DNA of 64,000 nucleotides from Struthio camelus (taxonomy: Eukaryota > Chordata > Aves > Struthioniformes > Struthionidae), in the NCBI RefSeq assembly GCF_040807025.1, contig NC_090964.1, positions 10,936,214-11,000,213 on the forward strand, in the 5' to 3' direction. Numbering within the stretch: position 1 is the stretch's first letter; each line of letters opens with the position of its first letter. The notes below the pieces were generated by a model. It was not told where the DNA came from, made no database searches, and worked only from the letters and a program-made list of their open reading frames with translations. Below, one piece after another: positions 15,001 to 25,439 of this stretch. The position numbers and the translations under genes are program-made.

Positions 15001-17300
15001 GGGATAAGGTAAATGGCAAATAAGAAGGAGGAGTATATATTTAAAAGATATCATTTTAGAGGATCACTTGGGACATCCATATTCTTATTTTCTTCACAGA
15101 AACAACCAACTCAGGCAGACATGAAAACGTCACTCAAAATTGATCTAAAGCAACTCATTTTTCTGAGCTGTAAGTTTTTGACCACAGAGGACAATTACTA
15201 GCACACTGCTCACAGGCTCCTGGTACTCAGCTGTCTCAGAAGCATCTGATGGCAGCTTCGTGCTGACTTGAACCTTGGTCTCTGACTCCATTTGTTCTTT
15301 ACACAGCTGTACTAAAGACATGCCGCTAGAAGGGAGGAGTGTTGAAGGACTCTATAGCGTGTGCATCACCGATTACAATTCTGCATCCATGAACACCACC
15401 GTTTATTGTTTTCTGATGATGGCATGATACCTCAAGGCCTGACTAAGGGTGATACCCCAAAATTCATCTTACAACCATCTGTCTTTACCCACTTGATGCC
15501 ATGTATAATGAATACAAGACCATGTAGCTGTTCTTTACTAGTTTGGCTGCCCTCCCTCATCCCTCATTCCTCAAAAACCAGAACGGTGCTGGCCACTTGT
15601 TGCCAAATGACATTTTAAGAAGTCAGCAATAAGCACGACTGAGGGAGGCGAGGAGAACGTGCATGTTTGCCATTCGCCGCCCCACTTTGTCTGTGCAGAT
15701 CTCTGGCTCCTGAGTGCCTTTCTTTCTTGTTGCGCTAGATCTTGGCCAGTACTGCAGCAGATCTGCAGGACGTGGATATCAAGACCTATCAGAACATGGC
15801 AGGCCAAAGAAATTGCATTTTTGGCTGATCTGCCACACCAGTATCTTCACTACATCGTCTGCTTTATCTTAAACTGAAGCAGTAGGAAGAGGACTTCATT
15901 CCTCACTTCCCTTGGAAGGAGATGGCCAAGCAAAAAGCTCCAGAAAATTCATACTTTGACTCACAGCACACAGTTACATCACACACTTGCACAAGCTCTG
16001 TAGGGGATGCACAGAACAGGAGCTACTTGTCTGGCCATGAGAGTCCCTCTCTCATAGCAGGCTGGAGGACTGGATCAGCCCCAGTGAGCACTCCAGGGTA
16101 CTGAAGTGATGTGCAAGACACAGGCACAAATGGGAACTACTTACAGCAGCAGAGGAGTGCCACCAACCAGCTGAAAACCTCCACCAGCCTCCATGCCCAG
16201 CAACTGCCTCGAGTACCTGTCCTCTGTATGTACTCAGAGCAGAATCTGCCTCACTTTCCTTCTGTTTAATGCCTTTCCTCTGACAAATGTTGATTCCATC
16301 AGCTGTGACACCCTGAAACCATACCAAAGCAAAGAGGATGACGTTATTCTACTTTGTAGTTAAAACTGCATATGAAGTACCATTCCACAAAGACCTGCCA
16401 GCTGATGGGGAGCATCACCTGCCCTGCACAGCTAGCAGCGCTCAAGGGCTCCCCTGAATGTGGCTCTCCACAGGTTGAGCAGCGCCCTCAAGTGGTAAAA
16501 TTCATTCTCCCGGTTTAAAACTTTTGTGTTATACTTGTAGTATCAGAGAGATACTATCAGAACGATGCAGAATGAAATAACTACTATGAACTCCACTACG
16601 CTGTCTAGTGCTACACGATAGAACGTCTACAGGACACTTGTTTATAAGACATCTGTGTGACATCACAAGGGAATCTGAAACATAGACACTTCCTATAGCA
16701 ATCTCCACTGTACAGGGAGAGATACTAGAGAATGCTGTAAACAGAGGCGCAGTAACTGTCTCTCATTTCCAGACTGCATGACCCACTTTCCTTGGTAATA
16801 GCTTAAAAAAAACGGGATGACACCTGGAAACAAAGACTTAAAAGAAATGCTGTACTGCCCCCGTGAGGAAGAAGAAAGCCTTATGTCCATCTCTTTACAC
16901 AAGGATGTTTGATAAATTGTGGATTAATTTGACAAGGGTGCAGAACCTAACTCGTGTTCAACTACAAAGAGTTTATGTCCTTCAGTCTTTATATGAAAGA
17001 AATGGATTGTTAAGCTCATCTAGGATCATCATCGAAACATCATACAGCTCTGAAGGCCACGTAGTAACAAAACTTCCCTTAACAATGCTACAAAGTACAC
17101 TCTTACTCTTGAAAACTGCACTTGCTAGACCTCACGTGTCTAAGCTTTATCCGTGTACCTCCACGAACACATTTTCAGACCAAATTAGCTTTCCTCTTCA
17201 CTGCACAGATGACTGAGGGAAGACGTGGGATTGTATGGAAGATGGGACGAAAGAAAATACGTTGCTCAGAGGCACAAGGCACAAAGAGTTTCCAAGCCCT
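1..17300. other. Intergenic DNA downstream of AIRIM; no gene recognised
   Basis: I see no exon, RNA gene or well-preserved transposon here. Open frames are short and show no family resemblance; the longest plus-strand one, 9652–10182, has no recognisable domain, Kozak context or splice partners. In human, RSPO1 lies on this side of AIRIM on the same strand, so its 5' end could be near. I looked for its cysteine-rich furin-like exons on the minus strand and found none, so RSPO1 probably lies to the left. The stretch holds G-rich tracts near 2780, 10,650 and 11,035 and a CTCF-like site at 16,480. Base composition is ordinary and CpG-poor. Confidence 0.6.
16480..16495 (-). promoter_or_regulatory. 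CTCF-like site downstream of AIRIM
   Basis: The minus strand reads CCACTTGAGGGCGCTG, matching the CTCF consensus CCACCAGGGGGCGCTG with three mismatches. It lies about 0.8 kb beyond the AIRIM 3' end. Motif evidence only. Confidence 0.35.
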
Positions 17301-17309
17301 GATTCGGCA

Positions 17310-17764
17310 TCTTTTATTTATTTGTAAGGACAGTACTTAAAAATCTCTCTTACGTGATATCAAAGTGCAGGACACTATGTTTTATTTATGTATTTATTTA
17401 TTTGCAGGACCCTTCTAAATACAATCGGTACCATTTCTTTGCAACTTAATGAGTCTCAACGTTTCTTTCGGTATGCAAAATATCCAGGGTACACAAGAGA
17501 ACGGCCAGCTTCTGCAGGTGGAGATGACAACTCACTTCCTGCTGTCTTCTTTGGATACTAAGTCCATTTCCATTTGAAAATGGAACAGCCCAAGCATTTC
17601 CTAGGCCACGTATCAACTTAGCTTCCAAAAGACATGAGAAACGCTTACTCAGCTCATCCTCCTCTTCATGGCTATATCACAAGTCTTATACCAGATACTT
17701 ATAGGAGATGATCAACATCAGTGTCTCCTGTCCTCCCTCAGGAGCCTGGTTAGCAGCACAGCTT
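17310..17764 (-). other. AIRIM 3' UTR with poly(A) signal cluster
   Basis: Reading the minus strand past the AIRIM stop, the first AATAAA hexamers form a cluster, seen on the plus strand as TTTATT at 17,397, 17,393 and 17,381, with another near 17,315. This gives a 3' UTR of roughly 360–450 nt. Hexamers are seen directly; the cleavage site is inferred. Confidence 0.6.
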
Positions 17765-18871
17765 TCACTGATTGTCAAGAAAAAGAGAAATCTTAAGAAG
17801 TGTATCTAAAAAAAAAAAAGAAATAATTAGTTTAGTACATTTTATTTGTACTGTACGTCCACAGAAAATTAACTTATTTCTAAAAGCTATAACAAAGAAT
17901 CTTAAGCGACGTTATCGTGGCAGACCAAGTAAAAGAAAGCACCAAGCTCTCTGCTTTGCTATGCACAATGATGCCACTTCATTTACCCCATAAATCACAG
18001 GCAAGATCTCGGAGCACATTGCAAAGAGAAAGCGCACGTGCAGCGAGCTCACCCACTGCAGCGGGACGTGCAGCGAGGGCACCTGCCGGGCCCCACCGCC
18101 AGCACGGAGCCGCACCAAGACGCGGGGGACTACCTTGAACGACGTCTGGCTTGTAGCGCTCCAGGATCCTCTCCCAGGACTGCGGCAGGGCCTCCATGTC
18201 CGCCAGGCTGTCACAGCTGATGCGCAGGAGCAGCAGCTTGCTCTCCAGATACCTTCCTGCCCGATAAGGACCAACACCGAGGGGGGACGGCACCGGGGGA
18301 GGGGGGCACCGGAGGGCGCGACACGGGGGAAGGATACAGGTGCCGGTAGTAGCGCTCCACGTCCTGCAGCCCCTCCAGCACCTCGGCCAGCGAGGGGCAG
18401 CGCGGCCCGCGCCGCAGGGCGGCCGCCAAGCCCAGCTCCGCCGCCCGCTCCTCGTAGAGCCGCAGCACGGCGGCCACGGCGGCCGCCACGGCGTCCCGCA
18501 CGGCGCGCAGCTCCGCCCTGCGCGGGACGCGGCGGCTCGGCTCGGCTCGGCCCGACCCGGCCCCCGCCGCCCCCCCCGCCGCCGCCGCCGCCGCCTCACC
18601 GCCGCCCGCCGAGCTGCTCCAGCGCCGCCTCGGCCGCGCCGCGCTGCTTCCGCCACAGCCGCGCCCGCAGCCCGCCGAAGGCGCCCAGCGGCGAGCCGCG
18701 CCAGGCCAGCCGCCGCGCCGCGCCCGCCTGCGCCGCCAGCCCGCCCAGCGAGCCCAGCAGCGGCGCCCAGGCGGCCAGCGCCGCCCGCCAGGCCGCCTCC
18801 TGCCGCGCCACGGCCGCCGCGCAGGCCCGCAGCGCCGCCGCCATCGCCATCGTCACCGCCGCCGCCGCCAT
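17765..18871 (-). CDS. AIRIM: AIRIM (C1orf109), AFG2-interacting ribosome maturation factor, four coding exons
   Basis: Coding exons in transcript order are 18871–18600, 18517–18338, 18252–18134 and 17805–17765. They sum to 612 nt, i.e. 203 residues plus stop, the length I recall for human. Intron phases (2, 2, 1) agree and all introns are GT–AG. Recognition rests on several blocks resembling human C1orf109: an N-terminal helix with PLLGSLGGLAAQ, the end of exon 1 with LEQLGGR, exon 2 with EVLEGLQDVERYYRHL, exon 3 with LADMEALPQSWERI, and the last exon DTLLKISLFLDNQ against human DILLNVSFFLEE. That 41-nt exon follows a strong T-rich acceptor. The protein is helical and lacks a known catalytic motif. 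In mammals it works with the AFG2 AAA-ATPases in recycling factors from pre-60S ribosomes. Exon 1 is extremely GC-rich and alanine/arginine-heavy. In-frame ATGs at codons 1, 8 and 10 leave the exact start slightly uncertain. It is head-to-head with CDCA8. Confidence 0.93.
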
Positions 18872-19068
18872 GCCGCCCGCCGCCTCAGCCCTGCGTCAGC
18901 GCCGCGTCAGCGCGCCGCCGCCGTGCTGCGTCAGCGCGCCGCCCGCGCCGCGCCCCGATTGGCCGCGCCCGCGGCGGCGGTTGGGTTTAAACGCGCCTTG
19001 GGCGGGCTCCGCTAGGCCGCACCGACACCGGCTCCGCCACCGACCAGGCTCGACCCGGCCCGGCCGCC
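18872..19068. promoter_or_regulatory. Bidirectional AIRIM–CDCA8 promoter
   Basis: Only 197 bp separate the two start codons, so the core promoters and 5' UTRs must lie within it or overlap the first exons. There is no TATA box. Seen directly: TGCGTCA at 18,892 and 18,927 and CGCGTCA at 18,903 (each contains CGTCA, the CREB/ATF half-site); a reversed CCAAT box (ATTGG) at 18,958; and GGCGG followed after 5 nt by TTTAAA at 18,986, then ACGCGCC. The last group resembles a CDE/CHR cell-cycle element, although canonical CHR is TTTGAA and the usual spacer is 4 nt. Human borealin is a G2/M gene controlled through such elements, so the assignment is plausible but inferred. Confidence 0.75.
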
Positions 19069-22000
19069 ATGGCCCCCGCGCGGAGGAGGGCGGGCGCCAC
19101 CGCGCGCAGCAGGAAGCTCGCGGCTTTCCTCAAGGACTTCGACCGCGAGGGTGGGGGGGGGCCCGCGGGTTGGGGGGGGGGGCGCGGCCGGCCCTGGGAG
19201 AAGGGGGCCTGGGGGGGCGGCGGGCCCTGAGGGGAGTCTAGGGGGAGGGGGCCTGGGGGGCGCGGCGGGCCCTGGGAGAAGGGGGTTTGGAGGGGGGCGG
19301 CCTGGGGGGGTGGTGGGCCTTGGGGGGGGTTCAGGGGGAGGGGGCCTGGAAGAAGGGCGCCTGGGGGGGCGCTGCGGAGGGTGGGGGGGGTCTCGGGGAA
19401 GGGGGCCCGGGCCGGCTCCGCGGAGGGTGGCGGTGGGGGGGGGGTCTCGGGGAAGGGGGCCCGGGCCGGCTCCGCGGAGGGTGGCGGTGGGGGGGGGGGT
19501 CTCGGGGAAGGGGGCCCGGGCCGGCTCCGCGGAGGGTGGCGGTGGGGGGGGGGTCTCGGGGAAGGGGGCCCGGGCCGGCTCCGCGGAGGGTGGCGGTGGG
19601 GGGGGGGGTCTCGGGGAAGGGGGCCCGGGCCGGCTCCGCGGAGGGTGGCGGTGGGGGGGGGGGTCTCGGGGAAGGGGGCCCGGGCCGGCTCCGCGGAGGG
19701 TGGCGGTGGGGGGGGGGGTCTCGGGGAAGGGGGCCCGGGCCGGCTCCGCGGAGGGTGGCGGTGGGGGGGGGGGTCTCGGGGAAGGGGGCCCGGGCCGGCT
19801 CCGCGGAGGGTGGCGGTGGGGGGGGGGGTCTCGGGGAAGGGGGCCCGGGCCGGCTCCGCGGAGGGTGGCGGTGGGGGGGGGGGTCTCGGGGAAGGGGGCC
19901 CGGGCCGGCTCCGCGGAGGGGGGCGGTGGGGGGGGGTCTCGGGGAAGGGGGCCCGGGCCGGCTCCGCGGAGGGTGGCGGTGGGGGGGGGGGTCTCGGGGA
20001 AGGGGGCCCGGGCCGGCTCCGCGGAGGGTGGCGGTGGGGGGGGGGGTCTCGGGGAAGGGGGCCCGGGCCGGCTCCGCGGAGGGGGGCGGTGGGGGGGGGT
20101 CTCGGGGAAGGGGGCCCGGGCCGGCTCCGCGGAGGGTGGCGGTGGGGGGGGGGGTCTCGGGGAAGGGGGCCCGGGCCGGCTCCGCGGAGGGTGGCGGTGG
20201 GGGGGGGGGTCTCGGGGAAGGGGGCCCGGGCCGGCTCCGCGGAGGGTGGCGGTGGGGGGGGGGGTCTCGGGGAAGGGGGCCCGGGCCGGCTCCGCGGAGG
20301 GCCGCAGTGGTGGTGGGGGGCGGCCCGGGGGTGGCGGCGGCGGCGTGAGGCCGTGCGCGTCCCCGCAGTTCAGAGCCGGGCCGAGCGGCTGCGGACGAAC
20401 GGGGAGCGCCTGGTCAAGGAGGTGGAGGACCTGTACAACATCGAGATCCTCCGGCTGCCGCTGGCCGTGCGCGAGATGAACTGGCTCGACTACTTCGGTA
20501 CGGGGGGGGGCGCCGGGTGCGGGGCTTCCCTTAGGCTAGAGGGAGGGGGAAGGAAAAACCGTGCCAGAGAAAACTGAATCCCACGGTGCCTTAAGTCTCG
20601 TGAGTGAAAAGCCTGCGAGTACTCTTGGAAGCACTCCTCTCTTCTTGCCTTAGGCTGCTCACTTGCTGCCAAGGAAACTTGTTTGTGCTGTGTTTTTCCA
20701 CCATTCTGGTGAAGTATTAAAGCATTGTATAAGCTGACCTGGATGTATATTGATTTTTAATGTTTTCCTTGTAGCTAAAGGAGGAAGCAAAAAGGTCTTA
20801 GAAGAGGCAGCAACGGTAGGTGTCTAACATAAATACTATGTTTTCCTGAGGACATTTTATGCCCCTGTAGGAGAGAAGGGTTTCTTGAATTTGTACAAAG
20901 GCTACAATAACACAGACTGCATAAACACTTTCACAGCTACTGTGTTAAGACCTAAAGGTAATAAACATCTATTGTATTTATTGTAGGCTTTGTCTGACCA
21001 TACTGTTCTTTGCCTAGGGTGCGCTGCTAGCTTTCCTGATCTGCTTAACTTCACTCTTAGATCCCTGAGAGAATATGCACTTTTCTGTAAAGCATCTTAA
21101 AACCAAGCTGTAGGGAAGAGGCAGAAGGATACTTGTAGCTGCCAAATGAGACTCCTTAGTACTGAATGTTATGCACTCCTGTTAAGTTGCTGTCACTTCT
21201 AGAATAACATGAAAGCTCCCAGTTTGAGCACAACAGAAGAATATGGATGTATTTCTGTTCTAGAATAATTAAGCATTTGCTCCACGACTTTGGCTCATCA
21301 GTTATGCTGTACTGATGATTCTAATGTTATCATTACTGTTTTTAATTGTAGGTAGACTTGGAAATAACAGAAATAAACAAGTTAACAGCGGAAGTTATCC
21401 AGACTCCTTTAAAAATCATCAAGAAAGGTCAGTTTGCTTTTAAGGATTGTGATGAGTTCAATAAGATGAAAGCTTACAATGGTCTGTGTACTGTAAATGA
21501 TAATTCAACTCCTATTTACAGCCTTCAACATGTTTAAACACAATAAAATGATTCTTCCTTTATTCCTGTTACCAGAAGTAATTTTACTTAATTTTTTGAA
21601 CAAAACTTTAAATAATAGTGTTCTATCAGCTGCTCTTATTGGGATTTGGATTTCAGGAGCAAATTGTTGCCGAAAATATTTATCATTGTTTATTTTCTGA
21701 CCCAACTGCTAGCTCATGACTTATTGCTTTCAGCTTAGATAACACTTTCTCTTTTTAGCTGAAAAATCTAAACAGGGTATTGAAGCTATTGAAGAAGAAG
21801 CAGAGTCTCCTTTACACCCTCAAGCAAAGAAGACAAAACATGATAACCAATCTCTTGCAGAACTAGAAGCTGAAAATATTAATCCGAGAACTGGGAAGGT
21901 AAATAGCTACTGCTATGATGACTCTGTTCTCAAGATGTAAACTATTTCACTGAGATGATGCCTGTGATAATGGTGTTCACGGCACTTCAAAGAGGACTTG

Positions 22001-24600
22001 AAAATAGCTAGCCACTGTCTCCTGGAATGTCTAGTGATGGGGATCTTGGTTTTTCATTTGCTTTTGGAGTGCAGTTACTTAGCTTTGTGCAAATGCTTGA
22101 TCCCTGCTTCTATTGCTTCTGTAGATCTGCAGGGTCTCACTCTTCATCCCTTTCCTCTGAGCTAATGTATTTATGGTTGTATACAGAGTGTGATACTCAC
22201 TATACTAGAGACTTTTCTAACCGTAGTGAAAATTCTTTACCAGTGCCAGTTCCTGCTGCTTTTGCTGTGGGCAATAATGAATATATCGACAGTACTGGGT
22301 CAGATTAAGTTCATGTAGTCCAGTGTCCTCCTAATCTACAGCAGAGCTAGGGGGGGAACATATGAGTGATATTAAAATGTGAAAGACTACAGAAGTCTGT
22401 ATGGCATTTGGTTCAGGCTTTTTGTGCCTTAAAAAGGAAGCTATTAAGTCAAACTCTTTGTGTGGAAGCATTTATTCATGTTGGGCTCAGCTGTCTGGTG
22501 ATAATATAACTGATTTGAGTCATGTGTTTCAGGTGAAGGCATCCACCAAAAAAGTGCCTGTGACCAAGAGCAGAAGAGCTCCTTCAACAAGAGTGAAACG
22601 CATAAGTAAAAGGTATCAGGAGATAGCCTTTTCACTGGCTTTCAGAAAAGGAGAGTAAGTGTGTTGCTCATAAAACTCAAGTGGAATGGAGTATGTTTCT
22701 ACAGCATGGCATGCCTATGCATCAGCCTACTAAATCAATCAGTGATTTGACAGTGAATGAAAGACAGGCAACTTCCTCTCCTCTGAGGATCAGCTTATCC
22801 CTAGCTTTGAGGTTCACCCTTAATCAGTAAGAACCTCTGACTTTTTTCTGTGGTGGCCCCTTCATTTGAGGCTATGATAAGACAGGGCTCGGACATATGT
22901 TAAAATGATTCTTCAGAGCAGGATTTTTTTTCTTTAGCAGATCAAGCAGAAACAACTTTATCACTCCAGCTACTGGTAGAATTGTTGATGTCTGCACTCG
23001 GGGAGGTACTTCCATTGTCACACCCAAGTTTGATTCCAGGTTTGTGTTCTATTTCTCTGTTAATCTTTAATACAGAGGAGGTCTTAACTGTTTGCTTTAT
23101 GTATCTGTCATCTATTTGCAAAATGGTCCTTGATGACTCTTTGAATCTGTAACGAAAGACCTTGGGTTTAAGCGTGCCTTGATCAGTGTGCCTGACTAGC
23201 TTTTTTGAAACTTTTTAATAGAGCATGTGTAGTGTTATCTGAAAGTCCCATGTTAGAATGGGATCATGGAAGCAGAGATAAGATTTTGACTGGTACCCAT
23301 AAGGAGTTTTCTGTGGAGTCAGGATTACACATTGAGACTTCATAACTCCATTTTTTTCCTCCATGTGAATTACTTTTTTGCAGAGTTTGTGTGTGTGAAA
23401 TTTTAATTCCTTTCCTACTTGTTCAGTGAACATTCTCTGAATCTGTTCAGGCCTCATAGGCAGTCAGGCTTTTCTACTGTTTTTTTAAGCTATATTATAG
23501 ATGGATTCTCTTGTGTGTGTGTATATACATATATACATGTACATACACACCCACATATCTGTGTGTGCCTCATATATTAAAAAAAAGAGAGAAGAAGCAT
23601 GAGCAAGTGCTTTACGCTCCTATATTCAGGAATATCAGAAACAAGTTGCAAGGCAGAGGCTTTCTTCCTGTTTAAACTCTTTCCATCAGAGAATCTAATT
23701 GAAGTTGCTTGTGATCACTTTAATAAACTACAATAAATTATTTCTCTACAACTTTGGAATGTTTCAGAATTTTCAAGACACCAGGTTTGCGCACGCCTGC
23801 ACTCAACGAACGTGTTTACACCATCTCTGCCAATGGCAGCCCCCTTGCTGACAGCAATGATATCTTCATTACAGTCCCTGTTGGAGGAGGGGAGGTAAAT
23901 CAGAAATGTGAATCTGCAAAATCTATGCTAAAGGGATAGCCTGTCACTTCTTGGGGGCCCTATAAGTTTCAAGCTGTTCCTGGTCATCTCTCTGTTCTTC
24001 TCTCTTTAGTTATGCCATCACAGTTGATCAGGGGTTGATCTAGTTTAAAAATAATCTTGGAGTTATTAGTCAGAGGTAGGAGCTGTTCAAACTGGTCTGA
24101 GCAGAATGTAGACTGGTGTTTTGCTGTATGTTTAATGACTGAGATCTCTTTTCTTCAGAGTATTCGTTTAACAGCAAGTGATTTGACCAAGAAAAATCTT
24201 CTTCATCTGAATCCAGAGGCTCAAGGAATTATGAAGAAGCTATCAGTAAGTCTATTTTCAGTTATGAACTGCAGTTGTAATGCTGTGTTGTCACTCCGGT
24301 TAGTCAGTGGACTGAGCTCTCCCTGTCTTACATCTTGGCTCATGCTGCTGGTCAAGGAGGAAAGGAACTGAGAAGGGAAGGAGGGGAATGGAATAGCTTT
24401 ACCTCGCATTTGGCTTGATCCAAACTATGGCTAAATGATGCACTTGTCGGAAGAGAACTACTCTGTTTTGAGAATGAATCAAAGCTGAATGTTTCTTCCA
24501 CTTCTGGCAGAAGTAGTAAGCAGTTGCATACTGATTAATTTCTGTTTCCTTCTAGGTTCGTCTCGCACAAGCATGCAGCGGTGCAAAGACACATAGATGA
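19069..24600 (+). CDS. CDCA8: CDCA8 / borealin, chromosomal passenger complex subunit, ten coding exons
   Basis: Coding exons: 19069–19150, 20369–20497, 20775–20815, 21352–21427, 21759–21898, 22533–22612, 22941–23039, 23768–23894, 24159–24245 and 24556–24600. They total 906 nt, 301 residues plus stop, against 280 recalled for human. All introns are GT–AG and phases agree. The start has a perfect Kozak context (GCCGCCATGG). Key blocks: [13 protein letters not shown] and [11 protein letters not shown] then REMNWLDYF in the N-terminal helix that bundles with survivin and [21 protein letters not shown]; an acidic then basic linker in exons 5 and 6; FKTPGLRTP and NGSPLADS in exon 8; and ITVPVGGGE followed by a C-terminal dimerisation domain ending KTHR. 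Borealin targets Aurora B to centromeres and the midzone. The extra length against human appears to be mainly in the linker. Exon 7 has a tandem NAGNAG acceptor. Intron 1 is mostly minisatellite. Confidence 0.96.
19151..19373 (+). repeat. Degenerate G-rich repeats at the start of CDCA8 intron 1
   Basis: Directly after the exon 1 donor, sequence built from GGGCCTGGGGGG, GGCGGGCCCTG and GGGAGAAGGGGG recurs at irregular spacings of about 40–50 bp. It shares composition with, but is not the same unit as, the ordered minisatellite that follows. It may be an older decayed array or a related seed. The open reading frames crossing it are by-products of stop-poor G-rich sequence. Confidence 0.65.
19374..20301 (+). 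repeat. G-rich minisatellite, 17 units of 53–55 bp, in CDCA8 intron 1
   Basis: The sequence TCTCGGGGAAGGGGG starts at 19391, 19445, 19500, 19554, 19609, 19664, 19719, 19774, 19829, 19884, 19937, 19992, 20047, 20100, 20155, 20210 and 20265. Each unit also carries CCCGGGCCGG, CTCCGCGGAGG and a run of about 8–11 G. Units differ almost only in the length of the G run and in one T-to-G change shared by the units at 19884 and 20047, exactly three units apart, which hints at a block duplication. The array fills about 0.9 kb of a 1,218-bp intron. High homogeneity suggests recent expansion or homogenisation. Long G runs make the sense strand strongly quadruplex-prone. Copy number in an assembly may be wrong. 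Confidence 0.97.
20498..24555 (+). other. CDCA8 introns 2–9
   Basis: Introns of 277, 536, 331, 634, 328, 728, 264 and 310 bp separate exons 2 to 10. I see no further gene or preserved transposon in them. Intron 7 holds a TG/TA/CA-type simple repeat at 23,512–23,550. The intron before exon 7 ends in TTTAGCAG, giving two usable acceptors. Confidence 0.85.
23512..23550. repeat. TG/TATACA simple repeat in CDCA8 intron 7
   Basis: A short alternating purine–pyrimidine tract: TGTGTG, then TATACATATATACATG, then ACATACACAC. It is compound and interrupted, and contains partial inverted symmetry. No function is implied. Confidence 0.8.
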
Positions 24601-25245
24601 AACTTGATGAATGTTGATATCCCTCTGTAAATATGGAACGTTGCATTTAGGACTGCTAACTTTAGTTCTTCTAATTTGTTTCTTCCTTCCATTAATTTAC
24701 AGAATGGAAGTTAGGGACTGATTTTTTTTTCTACCTATAATATGTAATGATATTAGAGTAGATTGCCTTTTTTTTAAAAAAAAAAAAAAATCTGGAGAAA
24801 AATACTTTATTTCCTCTTTCCTCTAAGGCCGAGACCAAGGTACTGTTGTCTTGGGCTTGCAGACTAGCAAGCTGGGTAGAGAGGCTATTCTGGCATCTTG
24901 CAAAAGACCTAAGTGACTGAAGTTTGTATCTGTCTCGGGGGGGGAAAAAAAGCAACAGATCAGGTTTGTTGTGTTTCTTTCCAGGCATGTCCTTTTTTTA
25001 TGTTGGTGTGATTAAAAGGTGATGACTGTCTCAGTATAGTAGCTGAGATAACTAAAGGCAAGTTACTGGGGACTGGGACTAGATATAAAGCTTCTTGTAG
25101 TTCATGATGCTGCCGTGAATAGTGAGGAGGGGATACAGTAACATTCTGTTCTTACTGAAGCTATTATCTGTAAAACCTCAAAGCAGATTACAAATGAACT
25201 TGTATACTTCATTGTTTTTAAAGAAATAAATGTTCAAAAGTGTAG
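24601..25245 (+). other. CDCA8 3' UTR with poly(A) signal at 25,225
   Basis: After the TGA at 24,598–24,600 the first clear AATAAA is at 25,225–25,230, giving a 3' UTR of about 640 nt. A T8/A15 stretch at about 24,768–24,790 could fold on itself or cause internal oligo-dT priming. The cleavage site is inferred. Confidence 0.7.
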
Positions 25246-25439
25246 ATTAACTTTACAGACCTGACAGCTAGACCTCTGATGAACTAGACTTCTGTGAGGC
25301 ACCATAGAGCTACTGGAATGCCTTTAAGGGAACTTTGCTTTTTCCACCAGCACTTTCAAAGTCATCAGGAGAAGCAGTGCTTGTGAAATTGAGTATGGTC
25401 AGGGAAGAAAGCCAGGCATAGTAGAACAATGTTTAGCTC

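Larger units (their letters stand above)
18020..20510. promoter_or_regulatory. CpG island covering the AIRIM/CDCA8 start region
   Basis: Dense CG dinucleotides run from AIRIM intron 3 through both first exons, the shared promoter and CDCA8 exon 2, and then stop abruptly. The borders are judged by eye. The right part is the G-rich minisatellite in CDCA8 intron 1, so only about 18,020–19,150 and 20,300–20,510 are conventional island sequence. An island over a divergent housekeeping and cell-cycle gene pair is typical. Confidence 0.8.

Noticed and set aside
16850-16902. Alternative AIRIM last exon ending FFFLTGAVQHFF
   Set aside because: The phase fits, but the acceptor lacks a pyrimidine tract and the match is poor. 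The 17,765–17,805 exon fits far better in sequence, splice signal and total length.
1-17300. RSPO1 expected near AIRIM from human gene order
   Set aside because: No minus-strand cysteine-rich furin-like or thrombospondin exon was found. The gene probably lies left of the window.
18135-19241. 368-codon proline/arginine-rich plus-strand open frame
   Set aside because: It is antisense to AIRIM exons 1–3 and crosses the shared promoter. GC-rich DNA has few stops. AIRIM on the other strand explains the region.
19151-20577. Very long glycine/arginine-rich open frames in all three plus frames
   Set aside because: They are readings of the G-rich minisatellite, whose unit lengths shift frame. They cross CDCA8 intron 1 and its splice sites and have no family resemblance.
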